From Actinomycetota bacterium (lineage in GTDB: Bacteria > Actinomycetota > Acidimicrobiia > IMCC26256 > PALSA-610): a stretch of DNA of 6,250 nucleotides. The translations under genes and the position numbers were made by a program. This document shows, one piece after another, positions 5,874 to 6,250 of this stretch (positions are counted from its first letter, which is position 1; each line of letters starts with the position of its first letter). The stretch spans positions 1 to 6,250 of the forward strand of contig JAUZEI010000023.1 in NCBI GenBank assembly GCA_030839105.1, given 5' to 3'. The notes under the pieces are model-generated. The model did no database searches, was not told the DNA's origin, and saw only the letters and a program-made list of their open reading frames with translations.

Positions 5874-5896
5874 TTCGTCGACCTGGGAGGTCGTTC

Positions 5897-6097
5897 GTGT
5901 TGCAACTCTTGTCCAACGTTCTGCACTCGTTGGTACACCGCTCGGATCGTTCCGAGGCGGGCCAGAGCACTGCCGAATATGCGCTGGTGATGATCTCCGC
6001 GGGCGCCATCGCCGGCCTCGTCCTCACCTGGGCGAAGCACACGAATCTGATCGGCGGCTTGTTCGACACCGTCGTTCACGGCCTGCTGCATCTCTGA
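5897..6097 (+). CDS. Flp/DUF4244-type prepilin (Tad pilus subunit candidate)
   Basis: This 66-residue protein is the likely structural subunit of the Tad fibre. The GTG at 5897 has GGGAGG at 5885-5890 with 6-base spacing. Residues 1-22 are a basic leader ending in RSEAG, followed by QSTAEYALVMISAGAIAGLVLTW. This fits the prepilin pattern: cleavage after G22 gives a mature protein with Glu at position 5 followed by Tyr, the hallmark of Flp pilins, and then a hydrophobic helix of about 20 residues. The mature form would be 44 residues. The short C-terminal part (AKHTNLIGGLFDTVVHGLLHL) lacks a globular domain, as in Flp subunits and the actinobacterial DUF4244 group. Its own strong ribosome binding site and a stem-loop spacer separate it from the coupled tad genes, consistent with higher expression of a major subunit. 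Maturation needs a prepilin peptidase (TadV/CpaA type) that is not in this window. Confidence 0.85.
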   Translation: MLQLLSNVLHSLVHRSDRSEAGQSTAEYALVMISAGAIAGLVLTWAKHTNLIGGLFDTVVHGLLHL

Positions 6098-6149
6098 TGC
6101 CCATTCCCCTCACGGGAGGTCGGAACGCGCGCCACTGATTACGTTCGTC

Positions 6150-6155
6150 TAGGAT
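6150..6155 (+). promoter_or_regulatory. Candidate -10 box (TAGGAT) for the serine recombinase gene
   Basis: TAGGAT lies 6 bases before the GTG at 6162, the spacing expected for a leaderless transcript starting at the start codon. The overlapping AGGA (6151-6154) could instead act as a ribosome binding site 7 bases upstream, in which case transcription must begin earlier. No convincing -35 box is visible. Confidence 0.35.
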
Positions 6156-6161
6156 ACGACA

Positions 6162-6250
6162 GTGGCAGCCAAGCGGACGAAGGCGGCCGAGTCCCGACGA
6201 TGCGCCCTCTACGTGAGGATTTCTAAGGACCGCGCAAACGAAGTGTCGAC
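6162..6250 (+). CDS. N-terminus of a serine recombinase (resolvase/integrase family), cut by the window end
   Basis: Twenty-nine codons are visible: a basic leader (MAAKRTKAAESRR) followed by CALYVRISKDRANEVS. This matches the first strand and catalytic motif of serine recombinases, (A)LYxRxSxD, in which the arginine (R19) and the nucleophilic serine (S21) correspond to Arg8 and Ser10 of gamma-delta resolvase. SKDR after the serine is typical of large serine integrases of phages and integrative elements, more than of small transposon resolvases, but the size cannot be seen. The start codon choice (GTG 6162) is supported by AGGA or a -10 box just upstream and by the short distance to the motif. 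The gene begins 64 bases after the pilin stop on the same strand. Codons such as AGG, ATT and TCT in the motif are less common in the neighbouring tad genes, a mild hint of different ancestry. Confidence 0.75.
   Translation, partial: MAAKRTKAAESRRCALYVRISKDRANEVS

Noticed and set aside
4820..5896. In-frame upstream extension of the pilin gene
   Set aside because: It runs through tadB and tadC in a shadow frame. The GTG at 5897 has GGGAGG at ideal spacing and gives a normal prepilin leader.
1..6250. CRISPR arrays, rRNA, insertion-sequence inverted repeats
   Set aside because: No regularly spaced direct repeats, no rRNA-like conserved segments and no transposase frame with flanking repeats were seen.

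Overview
The window is high-GC bacterial DNA. GTG starts are frequent, genes overlap by 4 to 13 bases, and reading frames stay open on both strands. Gene content (a HAD-IB phosphatase next to a compact Tad/Flp secretion operon with short TadB/TadC, and a lysine-rich membrane microprotein like those of Actinobacteria) suggests an actinomycete. A lineage such as Acidimicrobiia fits, but that placement is inference from gene style, not a search result.

Left part (1-1294, + strand): the 3' end of a gene for a Pro/Ser/Thr/Gly-rich protein with a compact C-terminal domain (possibly an anti-sigma-like envelope protein), then a gene for an exported low-complexity protein with a Thr-rich linker and an Asp/Gly/His-rich tail, then a 24-residue single-pass membrane microprotein with an excellent ribosome binding site. 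A hairpin at 1314-1346 follows and probably separates this part from the next gene, which runs toward it.

Middle (1411-2208, - strand): a HAD superfamily subfamily IB phosphatase with all four HAD motifs and a C-terminal membrane helix. Its GTG start lies 7 bases after a TAGGCT box, so it may be translated from a leaderless mRNA.

Right part (2277-6097, + strand): a promoter with a perfect inverted repeat over its -10 box, a leader with a stem-loop just before the ribosome binding site, and then a tightly packed Tad (Flp pilus or tight-adherence) operon: TadZ-like P-loop protein, TadA secretion ATPase, TadB and TadC inner-membrane proteins and a 66-residue Flp/DUF4244-type prepilin. The first four genes overlap head-to-tail (ATGA, 13 bases, GTGA), which implies translational coupling. 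The pilin gene is set apart by a 65-base spacer with a strong stem-loop and has its own ribosome binding site. TadZ would position the machine, TadA would power it, TadB/TadC would form the membrane platform, and the Flp protein would be the fibre subunit. No prepilin peptidase, TadE/TadF pseudopilin or secretin is in the window.

Far right (6162-6250, + strand): the first 29 codons of a serine recombinase (catalytic YVRIS motif), starting 64 bases after the pilin gene. It may mark the edge of an integrated element sitting where further tad genes would be expected.
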